Shown here piece by piece: positions 27,931-37,421 of a stretch of 64,000 nucleotides of DNA. Both the position numbers and the translations under genes were made by a program. Within the stretch, counting starts at the first letter, position 1, and each line of letters begins with the position of its first letter. Source of the DNA: Burkholderia sp. S171 (GTDB taxonomy: Bacteria; Pseudomonadota; Gammaproteobacteria; Burkholderiales; Burkholderiaceae); assembly GCF_009766085.1 (NCBI RefSeq), contig NZ_LMUF01000001.1, forward strand, positions 124,001 through 188,000. The letters are read 5' to 3'. The notes beneath the pieces were generated by a model. The model had not been told where the DNA came from, did no database searches, and saw only the letters and a program-made list of their open reading frames with translations.

Positions 27931-28743
27931 ATGAAAAAGCTGCTCGTAGCATCCGCTGTAGCCGCGCTGTTCCTGTCTGCATGCGGTGGTGGAGGTAGCT
28001 CCTCGTCCGCTGCTGCGCCTGCGCCAGTTCTTAAGCTGTCGTATTCAGGTAGCCCACTCCAGGCCACTGCACCGGCTGTAGCTCACGCCGCAGTTATCCA
28101 TGCTGCTTCCGATACTCCCGCGTCTGATCCGAACGCCACCGCTACGGTTACTGATTTGACGGCCGCACTCGCTGCCACTGGCGTAACGGCTAATGTCACC
28201 GTGCAGACGATGGACGGGACCGCGCTCCACGCGCTGATTATGGCAACGGATAACGGGGCATCTCCTCCGCAGTCCGCATATGGTACGGTCGATCCGACTA
28301 ATTGGAATATCGTTAATTTCACGTTTCCGGATATGGTCACTACGATGGACGTGTTGTCGCAGCAAGAGGAGTCGGTACAGTTCGTACAGGACCTGACAGT
28401 ATTTACGCAACGCGGTTATGTGGCAGGTATGGAGACCTTCGTAGTTATGCCGATCCCCACGTGTAACGCGTCCAGCACTATGACGGCTGCTGGTGGACTG
28501 GCGTTAGCTATTGGCGGTTCACGGTCCCTTAACTTCCCAGTAGGTAACATTACTCCGGCTGAAGCAGCGGGGCACATGGGCACCGATTGCCTGACTCCCG
28601 ATACGTACATTACTAATCTGCGGACGCAGCGCGTAGCTTCCGACATTACAACACTGTGGAACCTGCGGATTAATCCGACACCGCCCACATCTACGCCGAT
28701 GTGTAGCGCAACGGTTACGACCAACTGCCAGATTCAACAATAA
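27931..28743 (+). CDS. Lipoprotein carried by the element
   Basis: A 270-residue protein with a textbook lipoprotein signal: MKKLLVASAVAALFLSACGG, the lipobox being LSAC with acylated Cys18. A flexible Gly/Ser/Ala tether follows, then a Thr/Ala-rich domain with four later Cys residues that could pair. It should sit in the outer or inner membrane facing the periplasm. No catalytic motif is recognised. Mobile elements often use lipoproteins for surface or superinfection exclusion; that role here is inference. The 80-residue gene follows after 12 bases. Confidence 0.7.
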   Translation: MKKLLVASAVAALFLSACGGGGSSSSAAAPAPVLKLSYSGSPLQATAPAVAHAAVIHAASDTPASDPNATATVTDLTAALAATGVTANVTVQTMDGTALHALIMATDNGASPPQSAYGTVDPTNWNIVNFTFPDMVTTMDVLSQQEESVQFVQDLTVFTQRGYVAGMETFVVMPIPTCNASSTMTAAGGLALAIGGSRSLNFPVGNITPAEAAGHMGTDCLTPDTYITNLRTQRVASDITTLWNLRINPTPPTSTPMCSATVTTNCQIQQ

Positions 28744-28755
28744 CCAGGAGCTAGC

Positions 28756-28998
28756 ATGGCACGTTACGGAATCATCGTTACGGAGAAGGTAGAGCCTGAG
28801 GACCACTATATCCACTGGCTGCTAAGGGGAACCGTAGTCCGGCTTTTCGGAGAAGGCGAAGTAGAGTGTGTGGCTCCCTGTTACGGCGTACCTTTTGCGC
28901 AGTTCCAGTTCCGCAAGCACCGCCAGTTCCTTAATGACGAGGATGTAATCGAGATTGCTGCGGATCAGCTTGAGGCGTTGCGTGCTATAGCGGATTAG
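28756..28998 (+). CDS. Small unknown protein downstream of the lipoprotein
   Basis: An 80-residue protein with a CAGGAG ribosome site. It contains YGIIVTEKVEPEDHYIHWLLRGTVVRLFGEGEVECV and an acidic C-terminal helix (DEDVIEIAADQLEALRAIAD). No signal or membrane helix. It is probably co-transcribed with the lipoprotein gene. Not recognised. Confidence 0.6.
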   Translation: MARYGIIVTEKVEPEDHYIHWLLRGTVVRLFGEGEVECVAPCYGVPFAQFQFRKHRQFLNDEDVIEIAADQLEALRAIAD

Positions 28999-29049
28999 CC
29001 AGGAAGCTTCACATCAAGCCGCTAGTGCATGCTCATTATTGCACGTACT

Positions 29050-29076
29050 GGACCGGGCGAATTATGCTGCCGGTCC
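29050..29076. terminator. Hairpin between convergent genes
   Basis: Perfect 7-bp inverted repeat GGACCGG/CCGGTCC with a 13-base loop. It spans the stop codon of the TIR-TPR gene and lies 50 bases past the 80-residue gene. There is no T run on either side, so termination is only possible. Confidence 0.3.
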
Positions 29077-30573
29077 CGTAAGAAGGGTGGAGAGGAGCAT
29101 GCTAGCAGGGGTCGATGGCGGAGGGGGTTCTCCGAATCTGCGCAGTAGTAGTTTTCCTTCTTTGCAGACTTCGGTTAGTTTTTTCCGCTCGTCCTCCTTA
29201 TCTGTAAGAGCCTTGGCTAGCTTCTGTAGTGAGTACTGCGATTCTCCATCTAATTCGATCGCTCGTTTTAGTGGCGTTAGTGCCTCGGACGGTAAGCCCC
29301 GATTCACCAGCAGGTTACCGATGTTGCCTTGTATCCACTCAGCGGTACCCTCGAAAATCTTATCGGCTTTGCGGTAAGCGTGAATAGCTTGATCGTTTAA
29401 ATCTAAAGCTAAACATGCGTTAGCAAGATAGCCCCAATAGTCTCCATTTTGGGGAAAATCGTCTAACAGTCGATCTAGAAGGTAAGCCGCAATTTTCTGA
29501 TGCCCCAAATCTGCAGCTAGGCGTGCAGACTTATAGCGTAGTGACTCGCTGTTAGGTGATCTGACCAAAGCAGCGCGGCACACTTCAAAAGCTTTTGATG
29601 CGTCGTTATTTGTCGCATGCATATCCGCGAGGTGTGTTGCTAGGTCCGCATTAGTCAGGTATACGTGCTCTGGAATAGAAGCAACGGCGGACGCAAAATC
29701 ACCTGCCGCAACGTAGCTCTCGGCTAGAGCGATCATAATCGTAGGATCGTTCTGTATCGCAGGGTCCAAGCCTTTTAAGAAATCGAGAGCGTCATCTACG
29801 TACTGCTCCCACCGCATGAATAACGCGACAAGCTGATGAATATCAGAATTTAATGGGTTATCTCTTGAGTAATCTCGCAGCGGCTGAAAGCCAGCCGATT
29901 GATCGATTTTGTAATCAACGTACAACGCCCACGCCCGGTAATTTTCTTTAGCGCTGGCGTCTGCCGTCTCTATATCTTTAAGTAAAGCAAGTTTCGCTTT
30001 TCCGTACTCCTTTTCAAAAAACGGCTTTAGCCAATCACCCCGACTTTTAGTCGCCTCGGTTTCGTCTGGCTTTCCGACCTCAATCCGAACTTCAATCGGG
30101 CCAAGCTTTTTGACTTGGTTGCGGATTTGGTTGCACGTGGGACCCGTTGCGGCCTCTAGATTACTGTCCCCGCGTTTAGAGTCGTAGCCCCCAAAACTAA
30201 CGCCTATCAGGTCAGTTGGTAGATGCAGTTCCTCTTGCCCGGCGATCTTGTCAGGCGAAATAAAATATACCCTGTCGCGTCCCAGTTTTCCGGTGAAAAG
30301 CCCCATTTCGAATAATACATTGTCCCTTACGACTCGATTCGTTTCCCCACGCAGCGTAACAATATCATCAGGGCTAAACACGAATATAGCAAAATCATTT
30401 GTATTGACCGCCGTTATTAGAGACTCCATAGGAGTACGCGATAGATCGAATACGCCCTGACTCCAAATTGTAGCTTCAACATCATGCGTAAGATTTTGCT
30501 GGATAGCGTACGCAACTGAAAGACCCTCAACAGACGACCCGATAAAAACTCTTGGCTTTGGTTTTGTGCTCAT
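29062..30573 (-). CDS. TIR-like (PF10137-type) domain protein with C-terminal TPR repeats, putative anti-phage effector
   Basis: A 503-residue protein. Residues ~8-135 match the TIR-like domain of CBASS Cap12 and Pycsar effectors (RVFIGSSVEGLSVAYAIQQNL, WSQGVFDLS, FVFSPDD, RDNVLFEMGLFTGKLGRDRVYF); E89 in the FEMG motif is the likely catalytic Glu of NAD-degrading TIRs. A linker follows, then helical repeats from about 260 to 470 with TPR spacing (ALAESYVAAGDFASAVASIPE, GYLANACLALDLNDQAIHAYRKAD). No cyclase gene is adjacent. The TPR part may sense a phage protein or control the TIR. It lies 55 bases downstream of the integrase gene on the same strand. Confidence 0.82.
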   Translation of the reverse strand: MSTKPKPRVFIGSSVEGLSVAYAIQQNLTHDVEATIWSQGVFDLSRTPMESLITAVNTNDFAIFVFSPDDIVTLRGETNRVVRDNVLFEMGLFTGKLGRDRVYFISPDKIAGQEELHLPTDLIGVSFGGYDSKRGDSNLEAATGPTCNQIRNQVKKLGPIEVRIEVGKPDETEATKSRGDWLKPFFEKEYGKAKLALLKDIETADASAKENYRAWALYVDYKIDQSAGFQPLRDYSRDNPLNSDIHQLVALFMRWEQYVDDALDFLKGLDPAIQNDPTIMIALAESYVAAGDFASAVASIPEHVYLTNADLATHLADMHATNNDASKAFEVCRAALVRSPNSESLRYKSARLAADLGHQKIAAYLLDRLLDDFPQNGDYWGYLANACLALDLNDQAIHAYRKADKIFEGTAEWIQGNIGNLLVNRGLPSEALTPLKRAIELDGESQYSLQKLAKALTDKEDERKKLTEVCKEGKLLLRRFGEPPPPSTPASMLLSTLLTGPAA

Positions 30574-30628
30574 TGTATTCTCGTTAGGGAGTGCGGAATA
30601 ATCGCCGGGACTGACAAAGGTCGCAATA

Positions 30629-32128
30629 TCAAGGCGCAGGCAATTTTACCCCCGTTACCTTGTATTTAGCCATAGCCTCCACAAGCGGCCTAAGTGGGTG
30701 AAACTGCCCTCCGTAGTCTCCGGCTGAGTCTCCCTCACTGTGCCCTTGTATAGCATCCCGTACCCCCTTATCGATACCGTACTCCCGACAGATATCCTTA
30801 AACAGATGCCTGAAAGAATGGAATGACTTACGACTATCGATGTCGGGACAGTTCGCCCGTAGATACTTTGGAAACCAGCTTGAGAACTTGGACGTTTCCC
30901 GTCCGTATTTATCGGGTGTCATTGCGGGGAACAGTCGCGCTCCTTTTTGGCTGGCTACGTACTTCAGGAACCCTAGGTCTAACAAAGCTTTGTGCACAGG
31001 TATGCGTCTATGAGATGCAGCGTTCTTTATACCTTGGCCTGCGCCCTCGTCAGTAACGTAGATCACTGGTACGGTTTTCTCGATGCCCTTACCATCGCGG
31101 TACGTCTCCTCGCGGATATCTTTCGGGGATAGCTGGCCTAGCTCCTCTAGCCGTGCGCCTGTGAATAAGCCAAGCAACGGAAGCCAGTAAGCGGCCTCGC
31201 CACAGCCAGAGACAGGACGTAGCCCTTTGGAATACACAGGGCTAGCGAATATCAAATTTAAATCTGCGTGACTAAACGGAGGCTTTGCCGTTCCCCGTGT
31301 GCTCTTGCCCTCAGTGCGTATTCCTTGAGTCGGATTGCCGATACTGGGATCAACCCCGAACAGTGTCCTAAGGAGAGCTATCTGTTTTCTAACGGTAGCT
31401 GGAGCTAATCCCATATCGGTGAGGGACTGCTGAAAATCAATCACATGCTGTCGGGTGTAGGACCGTGCCGGATGCTTACCGGCTACCTCATGGAACCGAG
31501 AGATAACCATGTGCATCGTAGCCACGGTAGACGAATCAGGCTGTCTAACTTTCTGCCATACAGGAAGTAACCCTATAAGCCCCGTGCTAGGCTTGGTGGG
31601 CGATTCGGCTACATGGGTAGCGGGTACAGGTCCTGGAGACGGCTGGATGGGCTGAGGCGGTGCGAGGGATACCCTTTGTTCCTCCAAGACTGCACGTATA
31701 GCGTCTTTCATCTCCTCCTTGCGCATGCGCTGCTTATCCAGCATGCGCGACTGCTTTGCATCCTCAGCTAGCAGCCTCGCCACTACAGGATCACGTGCCG
31801 CCTCGTCTCGTACAGCAGCTTCCCATGCATCCACGGCCTGCCTGTTCTCCGGTGTTGATCGGTCAAGCTGTACTAGGTGCGGGTTCCACGTCTCAGCAGT
31901 GGTGAGCGGATCAACCTCCGTAACGGGATTCGCAAGCTCCGCGCGCAGTCGTGCGAGCAGGTTATTGAACTCCACATCCACATGAGGGCGCAGCAGCCGG
32001 GCTTCCTTGTAATCGGATGTCCCTAAAGCCTTCTGGAATTCCTTTGTTCCACCGTATGCCGCTACGAGGTCCGCAGGTATGCGCCGCCTGTAATGGTAGG
32101 TCCCGCCCCGCCGTATAACGTACTCCAC
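30629..32128 (-). CDS. int: Tyrosine recombinase (phage-type integrase)
   Basis: A 499-residue integrase. The N-terminus (MEYVIRRGGTYHYRRRIPADL) is a DUF6538-type arm-binding region, followed by a core-binding domain (~180-270) and a catalytic domain. The catalytic residues are visible: R326 (FTGARLEEL), K368, H437 and R440 (HSFR), H463 (GHS) and nucleophile Y472 (DYGG). It begins 100 bases inside the 32229-32239 core and is transcribed in the same direction as narK-narG. The 5' narG fragment overlaps its first codons in another frame. It should catalyse integration into and excision from narG. Confidence 0.93.
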   Translation of the reverse strand: MEYVIRRGGTYHYRRRIPADLVAAYGGTKEFQKALGTSDYKEARLLRPHVDVEFNNLLARLRAELANPVTEVDPLTTAETWNPHLVQLDRSTPENRQAVDAWEAAVRDEAARDPVVARLLAEDAKQSRMLDKQRMRKEEMKDAIRAVLEEQRVSLAPPQPIQPSPGPVPATHVAESPTKPSTGLIGLLPVWQKVRQPDSSTVATMHMVISRFHEVAGKHPARSYTRQHVIDFQQSLTDMGLAPATVRKQIALLRTLFGVDPSIGNPTQGIRTEGKSTRGTAKPPFSHADLNLIFASPVYSKGLRPVSGCGEAAYWLPLLGLFTGARLEELGQLSPKDIREETYRDGKGIEKTVPVIYVTDEGAGQGIKNAASHRRIPVHKALLDLGFLKYVASQKGARLFPAMTPDKYGRETSKFSSWFPKYLRANCPDIDSRKSFHSFRHLFKDICREYGIDKGVRDAIQGHSEGDSAGDYGGQFHPLRPLVEAMAKYKVTGVKLPAP

Positions 32129-32228
32129 GATTTATCCTCTGTGTGACAACCACGCGGAACAATTTCTTCCGGAATCCCTTGCAGGGCATGGAATCTAGTG
32201 TACACTTCAGTTGTCGTGTGGGCAACCA

Positions 32229-32239
32229 AGAAGAGGGCG
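32229..32239. repeat. Right attachment core (att) of the narG element
   Basis: Second copy of AGAAGAGGGCG. On the reverse strand it lies in narG codons for Ala-Leu-Phe after Gln-Asn. Beyond it the narG frame runs into element DNA. Confidence 0.85.
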
Positions 32240-34464
32240 TTCTGCGTGCCGAGCAAATACTTCAGGAAGTACTCGTGACCCTTGCCCGAACTACCCAGGA
32301 TGTTCGAACGCCACACGAACATGTTGCGCGGGAAGTTGACGGGGTTATCCGGGTCATCGCAGGAGAATTGCAACGCGCCCGACTTCAACCGGCCCACCAC
32401 GTAGTCAATCGGTTTCATGCCGGCACGCGCCGCTTCGTCGGTGAGATCGAGAGGATTCGCGCCGAGTTGCGGGGCGCTCGGCAACCAGCCCATGCGCTCG
32501 GACTTCGCGTTCAGGTCGAGCATCGCGAGGTTTGAGTAATTCGCCTTGTTTGCGGTCGGTGCAAGCACTTCGTCCAGCGCGAGCTTTTCGTGACGCCACT
32601 GGCTCGTGTGGTTATAGAAGAACGACGTGCCGTTCATCTGGCGCGGTGGCTTCGACCAGTCGAGCGCGAACGCAAGCGGCGCCCAACCGAATTGCGGGCG
32701 AAGCTTTTCCTGACCGACGTAATGCGCCCAGCCGCCGCCGCTTTTACCCACACAACCGCACATCATCAGCAAGTTGATAATGCCGCGATAAATCATGTCG
32801 TTGTGGTACCAGTGATTGAGCGCGGCGCCCACGATCACCATGCTCTTGCCCTGGGTCTGATGGGCGTTGGTAGCGAACTCGCGCGCCACTTGAATCACTA
32901 GATTGCGCGGGACCGTGGTGTGCTTTTCCTGCCACGCGGGCGTGTAGGGGACATCGTCGTCGTAGCTTTGTGCGACGTTCGGCCCACCCAGTCCCTGATC
33001 CACACCGTAGTTCGCCAGTTGCAGATCGAACACGGTTGCAACAAGCGCGCTCGTGCCGTCCGCGAGCGTGACGCGGCGTGCGGGAACGTGACGTTCAAGC
33101 AAGGCGTTGTGTTCGCTGCCGAAGTAAGGGAAGCCGACGGCGACGACTTCATCGTGCGCGTCGGCATCGATCAAGGAGACGCGCGGGTCGATCGCCCGTC
33201 CGCTGCCGCCGTCCTTCATCTCGAGATTCCAGCGGCCGACCTTCTGGCCGTCGTTGTGCGCAGCTTCGTTCCAGCGAAACCCGATAGTGCCGTTCGGCGC
33301 GACAATCTCGCCGCTTTCGGCGTCGATCACCAGCGTCTTCCATTGCGCGTTGTTGGCTTCGTTGAGGTTATCGGCGAGATGCGAGGCGCGCAGGAAGTGA
33401 TCGGGGACGAGCATGCCGTCGTTGTCGCGCAAGAGCACGAGCATCGGCATGTCGGTGTATTGCTTGATGTAGTCGCGGAAGTACGCCGACTTGCCCGACG
33501 CGTTGGCCGCGTGGAACTCCTTCAACACGACGTGGCCCATCGCCATGGCGAGCGCGGCATCGGTACCTTGCTTCGGCGCGAGCCAGATGTCGCCAAACTT
33601 GACCATCTCGCCAAAATCCGACGAGACCGCGACGGTCTTCGTGCCCTTGTAGCGCACCTCGGTATAGAAGTGCGCATCGGGCGTGCGGGTCTGAGGGATG
33701 TTCGATCCCCACACCATCAGATAGGTGGAGTTGTACCAGTCCGCGGATTCCGGCACGTCCGTCTGCTCGCCCCAGACTTGCGGCGAAGCGGGCGGCAGAT
33801 CGCAATACCAGTCGTAGAACGACAGGCATACGCCACCGATCAGGCTCAGGTAACGCGAACCCGCAGCGTAGGACACCATCGACATGGCGGGAATGGGCGA
33901 GAAGCCAATCACGCGATCCGGTCCAAACTTGCCGATGGTGAACGCGTTCGCTGCAGCGATCATTTCATTTGCGGTGTCCCAGTCGGCGCGAACAAAACCG
34001 CCGAGACCACGTACGCTCTTGTAGCGGTTTGACTTGACCGGGTCCTGACTGATCGACTCCCACGCCGCGACCGGATCGAGCGACTTACGCGCTTCGCGCC
34101 ACATCTCCATCAGGCGGCCGCGAATCATCGGATACTTCACCCGCGTCGCCGAATACACGTACCAGCTATACGACGCCCCACGCGGACAGCCTCGCGGTTC
34201 GTGGTTCGGCAAATCGGCGCGCGTGCGCGGATAGTCGGTCTGCTGCGTCTCCCAGACAATCAGCCCGCTCTTCACATAGACTTTCCAAGAACACGAACCC
34301 GTGCAGTTCACGCCATGCGTGGAGCGCACGATCTTGTCGTGTTGCCAGCGGTTTCTATAACCCTCTTCCCATTTGCGGTCTTCGTTGACTACCGCACCGT
34401 GTCCGTTCGAAAACGTCGATTGCGTGCGCTTGACGAACTTCAGGCGATCCAGAAAATGACTCAT
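32230..34464 (-). pseudogene. narG: narG 5' fragment (N-terminal part of nitrate reductase alpha subunit)
   Basis: Encodes residues 1-745 of NarG. The FS0 Fe-S ligands H50, C54, C58 and C93 are present (STHGVNCTGSC, RGCPRGAS), with the molybdopterin-binding region after. At the element junction the frame leaves NarG and adds 55 foreign residues before a stop at 32062, inside the integrase gene in a different frame. The rest of narG is at 13421-14931. This product lacks the C-terminal third and is unlikely to form an active enzyme. Confidence 0.93.
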
Positions 34465-34492
34465 TGTTGTGTCCTGTGTCGAAGGGAGCGCG

Positions 34493-35890
34493 TCAGCAAG
34501 GCATGCTCGAGTTGCGGCGTGCGTAGCAGAACCACGTGATGGCGACGCACGTCACGTAGAAGGCGATGAAGACATACAAAGCGGGGATAGCGGAGCCGGT
34601 CATGTCGAGGGCGGTGCCGAAGGTCTTCGGGATGAAGAAGCCGCCATACGCGCCGATAGCAGCGGAGAACCCGAGCACGGCTGCGGATTCCTTGCCGGCG
34701 TTGTGTAGAGCTTGCCGTTGGGCCGCGGCATCGAGACCCTTGGCACGGCGCTGGTGCTCGGTCATGAAGATCACCGGGATCATGCGGAAGGTCGAACCGT
34801 TGCCAATGCCGGTCAGCATGAATAGCACGATGAACATGGCGAGGAAGCCCATGAAGTTGCCCGCATAGTTGCCTGATGCGCCCGTGGCAGGCATGAACGA
34901 GATGACACCGAACACGGCCGCGATCATGCCGAGAAATGTCCAGAGCGTGACGCGTGCGCCGCCGAGATGGTCAGAGATCCAGCCACCGACCGGACGCGCC
35001 AACGCGCCTGCGAGCGGGCCGAGAAACGCGTAGGCGGTGGGGTTGATCGAGGGGAACTGGCTCTTGGTCAGCAGCGCGAAGCCCGCGGAGAAACCGATGA
35101 ACGAACCGAATGTGCCGATATAAAGCCAGCACATCAGCCAGTTGTGCTTGCGCGTGAAGATCACGGCTTGCTCGGCGAACGAGGCCTTGGCATCGGCGAT
35201 GTCATTCATCCCGAACCATGCCGCGACCGATGCCATCACAATAAACGGCACCCAGATAAAGCCTGCATTCTGCAGCCAGATACCGCGTTCGACGCCGTTT
35301 GCGACGAAGCTCTGGCCATCGCCTGCGAACGAAGCGAACGCGGCCGTGGCGATCACGAGCGGCGTGACGAACTGCACCAGCGACACACCCAGATTACCGA
35401 TGCCGGCGTTCAATCCTGTCGCCAGTCCTTTGCGCGCCTTGGGAAAGAAGAAGCTGATATTTGACATCGATGAACTGAAGTTCGCGCCACCAAAGCCGCA
35501 CAGCAAAGCGAGCACGAGCAGGGTGGAATAGCTGGTTGATGGATCGCGCAGCGCGAAGCCCATGCCGAGCGCCGGAATTAACAGCGTGGCCGTGGAGAAT
35601 GCAGTAAAGCGCCGGCCACCAAAGATCGGTACGAGAAACGAATAGAAGATCCGCAACGTCGCACCGGACAGGGCGGGCAGTGCCGTTAGCCAGAACAACT
35701 CGTTCTTCGTGAAGCGGAAACCGCCTTTGTCCAGGTTAACGACAACGACGCTCCATAACGACCATACCGCGAAGGCGAGCATCAGCGCCGGGATCGAGAT
35801 CCACAGGTTGCGATTGGCAATGGCGGAGCCGCGTGTTTTCCAGAATGCCGGATCTTCCGGCTCCCAGTTTTTGAGGAGATAGTCGGACAT
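34493..35890 (-). CDS. narK2: Nitrate/nitrite transporter NarK2 (MFS)
   Basis: A 465-residue major facilitator with about 12 helices. It starts MSDYLLKNWEPEDPAFWKTRG, the family N-terminus; an upstream ATG at 35941 is not supported. The GFGGANFSSSMSNISFFFPKARKG and NAGIGNLGVS segments are nitrate signature motifs of the NNP family. It lies between narK1 and narG on the same strand. By analogy with the narK1K2GHJI operon of pseudomonads it would exchange nitrite for nitrate. Confidence 0.88.
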   Translation of the reverse strand: MSDYLLKNWEPEDPAFWKTRGSAIANRNLWISIPALMLAFAVWSLWSVVVVNLDKGGFRFTKNELFWLTALPALSGATLRIFYSFLVPIFGGRRFTAFSTATLLIPALGMGFALRDPSTSYSTLLVLALLCGFGGANFSSSMSNISFFFPKARKGLATGLNAGIGNLGVSLVQFVTPLVIATAAFASFAGDGQSFVANGVERGIWLQNAGFIWVPFIVMASVAAWFGMNDIADAKASFAEQAVIFTRKHNWLMCWLYIGTFGSFIGFSAGFALLTKSQFPSINPTAYAFLGPLAGALARPVGGWISDHLGGARVTLWTFLGMIAAVFGVISFMPATGASGNYAGNFMGFLAMFIVLFMLTGIGNGSTFRMIPVIFMTEHQRRAKGLDAAAQRQALHNAGKESAAVLGFSAAIGAYGGFFIPKTFGTALDMTGSAIPALYVFIAFYVTCVAITWFCYARRNSSMPC

Positions 35891-35906
35891 GTTTTTATAG
35901 GTTGGG

Positions 35907-37199
35907 TTAGACGGATGCGCGCGCCGGGACAGCATTGCCATGCGAGCGGAAAGAGAAGGTCATCCAGATGAGGCTGACGGCAGTGGCGCCGAAAAGCAGC
36001 ATGAAACAGGTGCTGCTCACGCCCGTCACATCGGCGAGGAGCCCGAAAAGAATGGGCAGTGCAAACCCGGCCAAGCCACCAGCGAGACCGACCACGCCGG
36101 ATACCGCGCCGATGTTGCCGGTATATTCATCGGAGACGAACTTGAAGACGGACGCCTTGCCGATTGCCATTGCAATCCCTAGGGTGAACATCAGGATCGT
36201 GAACACGGTGGGCGAGAGCGCGATGTTGAAGCTGATCGGACCGTAGCTCGACTTCACGATGAAACCGGTGTCGGGGTAGCTTAGAAAGAAGAAGCACGTA
36301 AGCACGGTCCACATCACGACCCACGTTGTTTTCTTGGCGCCGAAGCGATCGGACAGCCATCCACCCACTGCCCGCAGGACACCGCCCGGCAGCGAGAAGC
36401 ATGCGGCCAGCAAAGCGGCTTGTTCAATATGGAATCCGTAATGATTGACGTAGTAATGCGGCATCCACAGCGCCAGCCCGACATAACCGCCGAACACGAC
36501 CGAGTAATACTGCGAATAGCGCCACGCACGACGGTCTTTCATCACGCTCAACTGGCTGGCGAAGCTCGGCGGATTGGCAACGCGATGGCTGGGATTCGTC
36601 GCCGATGTCATCCAGAAGAGAATGGCGGTAACAAGCATGGCAATGGCATAGACTTTCGGCACGATCATCCAGGTACCGGCCGTCACGATCAGGATAGGCG
36701 CCACGAACTTGGTCAGTGCCGAACCGGCATTTCCTGCACCGAAGATGCCCATTGCGAGCCCTTGACGGTCCTTCGGAAACCAGCGCGCCACATAGGGCGT
36801 ACCGACCGAGAAGCTTGCGCCGGCGAGACCGACCAGCAGCCCGAGCGCGATGAATTGCCAGAACTGCGTGGCGTAGGTGAGCATCCAGATGGGGATGACG
36901 GTGGCGAGCATCGTCAGGAAAAAGACGATGCGGCCCCCGAAACGGTCGGTGCAAATGCCGAGCGGGACACGGGCGAGTGAGCCTGACAAGACCGGGGTGG
37001 CGGCGATCAGGCCGAATTCGGTGTCGGAGAGACCCAGTTGGGTCTTCAGCGGAATGCCCAGAATCGCGAACATCATCCAGATCGCGAAACAAATGGTGAA
37101 AGCGAAGGTGCTCGACCACAGCACGCGCCAGGCGCGCGGATCGGCGGTCGAGGCGTCGTGGACGGCCTGGCGGGTTTGGGATTTGCGTGCGGCAGTCAT
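35907..37199 (-). CDS. narK1: Nitrate transporter NarK1 (MFS)
   Basis: A 430-residue MFS transporter and the first gene of the nar operon. It has the GLAGASFSVGTPYVARWFPKDRQG and GAGNAGSALTKF motifs, corresponding to the two nitrate signatures of NNP proteins. NarK1-type proteins are proton/nitrate symporters. The narK2 gene starts 16 bases after its stop. The promoter should lie in 37200-37421, which also serves the divergent nrdJ. I did not find a clean FNR/ANR or NarL box by eye. Confidence 0.88.
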   Translation of the reverse strand: MTAARKSQTRQAVHDASTADPRAWRVLWSSTFAFTICFAIWMMFAILGIPLKTQLGLSDTEFGLIAATPVLSGSLARVPLGICTDRFGGRIVFFLTMLATVIPIWMLTYATQFWQFIALGLLVGLAGASFSVGTPYVARWFPKDRQGLAMGIFGAGNAGSALTKFVAPILIVTAGTWMIVPKVYAIAMLVTAILFWMTSATNPSHRVANPPSFASQLSVMKDRRAWRYSQYYSVVFGGYVGLALWMPHYYVNHYGFHIEQAALLAACFSLPGGVLRAVGGWLSDRFGAKKTTWVVMWTVLTCFFFLSYPDTGFIVKSSYGPISFNIALSPTVFTILMFTLGIAMAIGKASVFKFVSDEYTGNIGAVSGVVGLAGGLAGFALPILFGLLADVTGVSSTCFMLLFGATAVSLIWMTFSFRSHGNAVPARASV

Positions 37200-37421
37200 G
37201 GCGCTTGCCTGTCGATTGAGTTTGCGTTTAGTGGGGAATCGACTGCAAGATTAGGGACTACGCGCGATGCCGCCCATTCGCCGTTGGGAGGGCGCGACTC
37301 CATGCCGCTCCTCCGGCGGGACTACGCCAAAAGGTGTAAAACTTGGGGGTGGCGCGCCCGGCAGGAAGCGTTCCCGCCACTGCAATGCAATGCAGCAATC
37401 CGCCTGGTTACGAGGACCGAC

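Larger units (their letters stand above)
14932..32239. mobile_element. 17.3-kb integrative phage-like element inserted in narG
   Basis: Boundaries are set by an 11-bp direct repeat (AGAAGAGGGCG) at 14932-14942 and 32229-32239, exactly where the two halves of narG stop matching NarG. Removing one repeat unit (17,297 bp) fuses the halves in frame. Inside are a tyrosine recombinase at one end, capsid, protease, tape measure, putative small terminase and HNH genes, small overlapping unknown genes, and cargo resembling phage defence. Base composition is clearly AT-richer than the flanks, most strongly at 24.2-26.2 kb. No large terminase, portal, lysis or replication gene was recognised, so it is either a satellite or a reduced prophage. 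Confidence 0.93.

Noticed and set aside
14932..32239. Complete inducible prophage
   Set aside because: At about 17 kb it has no recognised large terminase, portal, holin, endolysin or replication gene. A satellite or reduced element fits better.
37331..37400. Partial similarity to a cobalamin riboswitch upstream of nrdJ (GGTGTAAAAC and CCCGCCACTG blocks)
   Set aside because: The 3' conserved AGTCAGGA/GGATACC-type element and the GGGAA block are missing, and class II reductases are not normally repressed by B12. A covariance-model search would decide.
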